Shown one piece after another: positions 32,542 through 34,145 of a stretch of DNA of 34,145 bases (position 1 is its first letter; every line of letters begins with the position of its first letter). The position numbers and the translations under genes were made by a program. Source of the stretch: Andreesenia angusta (lineage in GTDB: Bacteria; Bacillota; Clostridia; Tissierellales; Gottschalkiaceae); NCBI GenBank assembly GCA_030537835.1, contig JAUNVB010000001.1, forward strand, positions 7,292-41,436, written 5' to 3'. Under the pieces are notes generated by a model, which was not told the origin of the DNA, did no database searches, and saw only the letters and a program-made list of their open reading frames with translations.

Positions 32542-34145
32542 TTATAGTACTTTTTTGAGGAATTCTCCAGTATAAGATTCCTTTACCTTAATAATCTCTT
32601 CTGGTGTTCCTGTGGCAACAACAGTTCCGCCACCATCACCGCCTTCTGGACCTAAATCAATTATATAGTCAGATATTTTTATAACATCAAGATTATGTTC
32701 TATTACAACTACTGTATTACCTCCACTTACAAGCTTGTCTAATACTTTTACTAATTTATGAACATCTGCTGTATGAAGACCAGTAGTCGGTTCATCAAGT
32801 ATATAAAAGGTCTTTCCTGTACTCCTTTTGCTCAATTCTGTTGCTAATTTAACTCTTTGAGCTTCTCCTCCAGATAATTGAGTAGAAGGCTGTCCTAATT
32901 TTATATACCCTAATCCAACTTCTTTCATAACTGATAATTTTCTAGATATAGAAGGTATAGTTTCAAAAAAATCGTTTGCTTCTTCTACTGTCATATCTAA
33001 TACATCTGAAATACTTTTTCCTTTATATTTGACTTGTAATGTCTCTCTATTATATCTTTTTCCTTTACATACCTCACAAGGCACATATACATCTGGAAGA
33101 AAATGCATCTCTATTTTTACAATTCCATCTCCTTTACAAGCCTCACATCTACCACCTTTAACATTAAAGCTAAATCTGCCTTTTTTATATCCTCTAGCTT
33201 TCGCTTCAGGAGTCATTGCAAATAAATCTCTTATACCATCGAATACTCCAGTATAAGTTGCTGGATTCGATCTTGGAGTCCTACCAATTGGTGATTGATC
33301 TATCTCTATTATCTTATCTATATATTCTATTCCTTTTATTTCTTTATGCTTTCCAGGTTTCATCTTACCTTTATGAAGTTTTTGATGTAGCCCTTTATAG
33401 AGTATCTCGTTTACTAAAGTACTCTTTCCGGAGCCTGAAACTCCAGTTATTGAAGTAAATACACCAAGTGGAAATTCTACATCTATGTTCTTAAGATTGT
33501 TTTCACTCGCACCTTTAACTACTATTTTTTCTTTCATAGGCTTTCTTCTATTCTTCGGAACTTCAATCTTCTTTCTCCCACTTAAATAATCTCCTGTTAT
33601 AGAGTTTTTATCATTTTCTATCTCTTCAACTGTTCCCTTAGAAACTATTTCTCCTCCATGTCTTCCAGCTCCTGGTCCTATATCTACAATATAGTCAGAA
33701 GCTCTCATAGTATCTTCATCATGTTCGACTATTATTAGAGTATTACCTAAATCTGTCAATTCTCTTAAAGTGGAAATTAATTTGTCATTATCTCTTTGAT
33801 GAAGTCCAATACTAGGTTCATCTAATACATATAGTACTCCTAATAATTTAGCACCTATCTGAGTAGCAAGTCTGATTCTCTGAGCTTCTCCTCCTGATAG
33901 AGTTCCTGCCTCCCTAGATAGTGTCAAATAATCGAGTCCAACATTCATAAGAAATCCCAGTCTATTCTTTATTTCTTTTAAAACTTGTTCTCCAATTATC
34001 TTCTGTCTTTCGTCTAATATTAGATTGTTTAGAAATTCAATCTCTTTTCCTATAGAGAGTCTCGTAAAATCATAGATATTAATCCCATCGATTTTAACCG
34101 ATAAGCTTGTCTGTCTAAGTCTTGCTCCTTTACATTTCGGACAAG
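32542..34145 (-). CDS. uvrA: Excinuclease ABC subunit A (UvrA), C-terminal part (runs off the right edge)
   Basis: The damage sensor of nucleotide excision repair, an ATPase that delivers UvrB to lesions. The open frame continues to the window edge. The first complete codons read [16 protein letters not shown], the end of the first zinc module, so only about 400 N-terminal residues are missing from the usual roughly 940. Visible are signature [16 protein letters not shown] with Walker [14 protein letters not shown], the second ATPase Walker [16 protein letters not shown], the zinc finger CEACKGDG...[10 protein letters not shown], the second signature [15 protein letters not shown] and [11 protein letters not shown]. 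It ends GEFLKKVL. The remaining 65 codons at 33949-34143 belong to it although they have no nearby start. Confidence 0.97.
   Translation of the reverse strand, partial: CPKCKGARLRQTSLSVKIDGINIYDFTRLSIGKEIEFLNNLILDERQKIIGEQVLKEIKNRLGFLMNVGLDYLTLSREAGTLSGGEAQRIRLATQIGAKLLGVLYVLDEPSIGLHQRDNDKLISTLRELTDLGNTLIIVEHDEDTMRASDYIVDIGPGAGRHGGEIVSKGTVEEIENDKNSITGDYLSGRKKIEVPKNRRKPMKEKIVVKGASENNLKNIDVEFPLGVFTSITGVSGSGKSTLVNEILYKGLHQKLHKGKMKPGKHKEIKGIEYIDKIIEIDQSPIGRTPRSNPATYTGVFDGIRDLFAMTPEAKARGYKKGRFSFNVKGGRCEACKGDGIVKIEMHFLPDVYVPCEVCKGKRYNRETLQVKYKGKSISDVLDMTVEEANDFFETIPSISRKLSVMKEVGLGYIKLGQPSTQLSGGEAQRVKLATELSKRSTGKTFYILDEPTTGLHTADVHKLVKVLDKLVSGGNTVVVIEHNLDVIKISDYIIDLGPEGGDGGGTVVATGTPEEIIKVKESYTGEFLKKVL

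Noticed and set aside
1..34145. CRISPR array, insertion sequence, prophage, toxin-antitoxin or phage-defence genes
   Set aside because: No regularly spaced repeats, transposase or integrase motifs, or defence-type domains were found; almost all coding space is housekeeping.

Overview
The window reads as chromosome of a low-GC, anaerobic Gram-positive bacterium of the Clostridia/Tissierellia type. The evidence is strong AT bias, AGGAGG-type ribosome binding sites, ATG/GTG/TTG starts, a single-chain pyruvate:ferredoxin oxidoreductase, an HPr/HPr-kinase pair, a long pyruvate kinase with an extra C-terminal domain, and the conserved block uvrC-hprK-PHP / murB-rapZ-yvcK / whiA-HPr-dnaE-pfkA-pyk. 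No rRNA, tRNA, transposon, prophage or CRISPR array was seen. No gene-free stretch exceeds 300 bases; the longest gap is about 287 bases, before the ion channel gene.

Layout. Positions 1-287 (minus) hold the start of a GTPase gene, hflX, which initiates at TTG. A class A penicillin-binding protein (plus, 497-3259) is divergent from it and ends in a strong terminator shared with a lone D-ribose pyranase gene (minus). Two single plus-strand genes follow: a voltage-gated potassium-type channel and a YbjQ-family protein. A two-gene heterodimeric ABC exporter-fold operon (minus, 5238-8715) has a promoter whose -10 is covered by a near-perfect Fur-type palindrome. Next is a minus-strand operon of about 10 kb, transcribed whiA, HPr, dnaE, pfkA, pyk and a secreted phosphodiester-glycosidase/stalk protein, ending in a hairpin at 8794-8834.

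Two plus-strand genes (a CPA1 cation/proton antiporter and a TIM-barrel protein of unknown function, 19032-20997) lie between whiA and yvcK, which are normally neighbours. The minus strand then carries murB-rapZ-yvcK (24187-21086), pyruvate:ferredoxin oxidoreductase (27868-24338), uvrC-hprK-PHP (31565-28016), a nitroreductase-like gene, and the 3' part of uvrA running off the right edge.

The genes join central carbon flux (HPr, HprK, PfkA, Pyk, PFOR, YvcK) with cell-wall synthesis and growth control (PBP1A, MurB, RapZ, WhiA), replication (DnaE) and nucleotide excision repair (UvrA, UvrC). I see no wholly new system. The best leads are cis-regulatory: the Fur-like box on the ABC operon, and the pair of TTGTATAC elements with a 17-bp direct repeat around the PFOR promoter. 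Also notable are the two-gene insertion between whiA and yvcK, the repeat-bearing insert in the penicillin-binding protein, and the secreted glycosidase at the end of the glycolytic operon.
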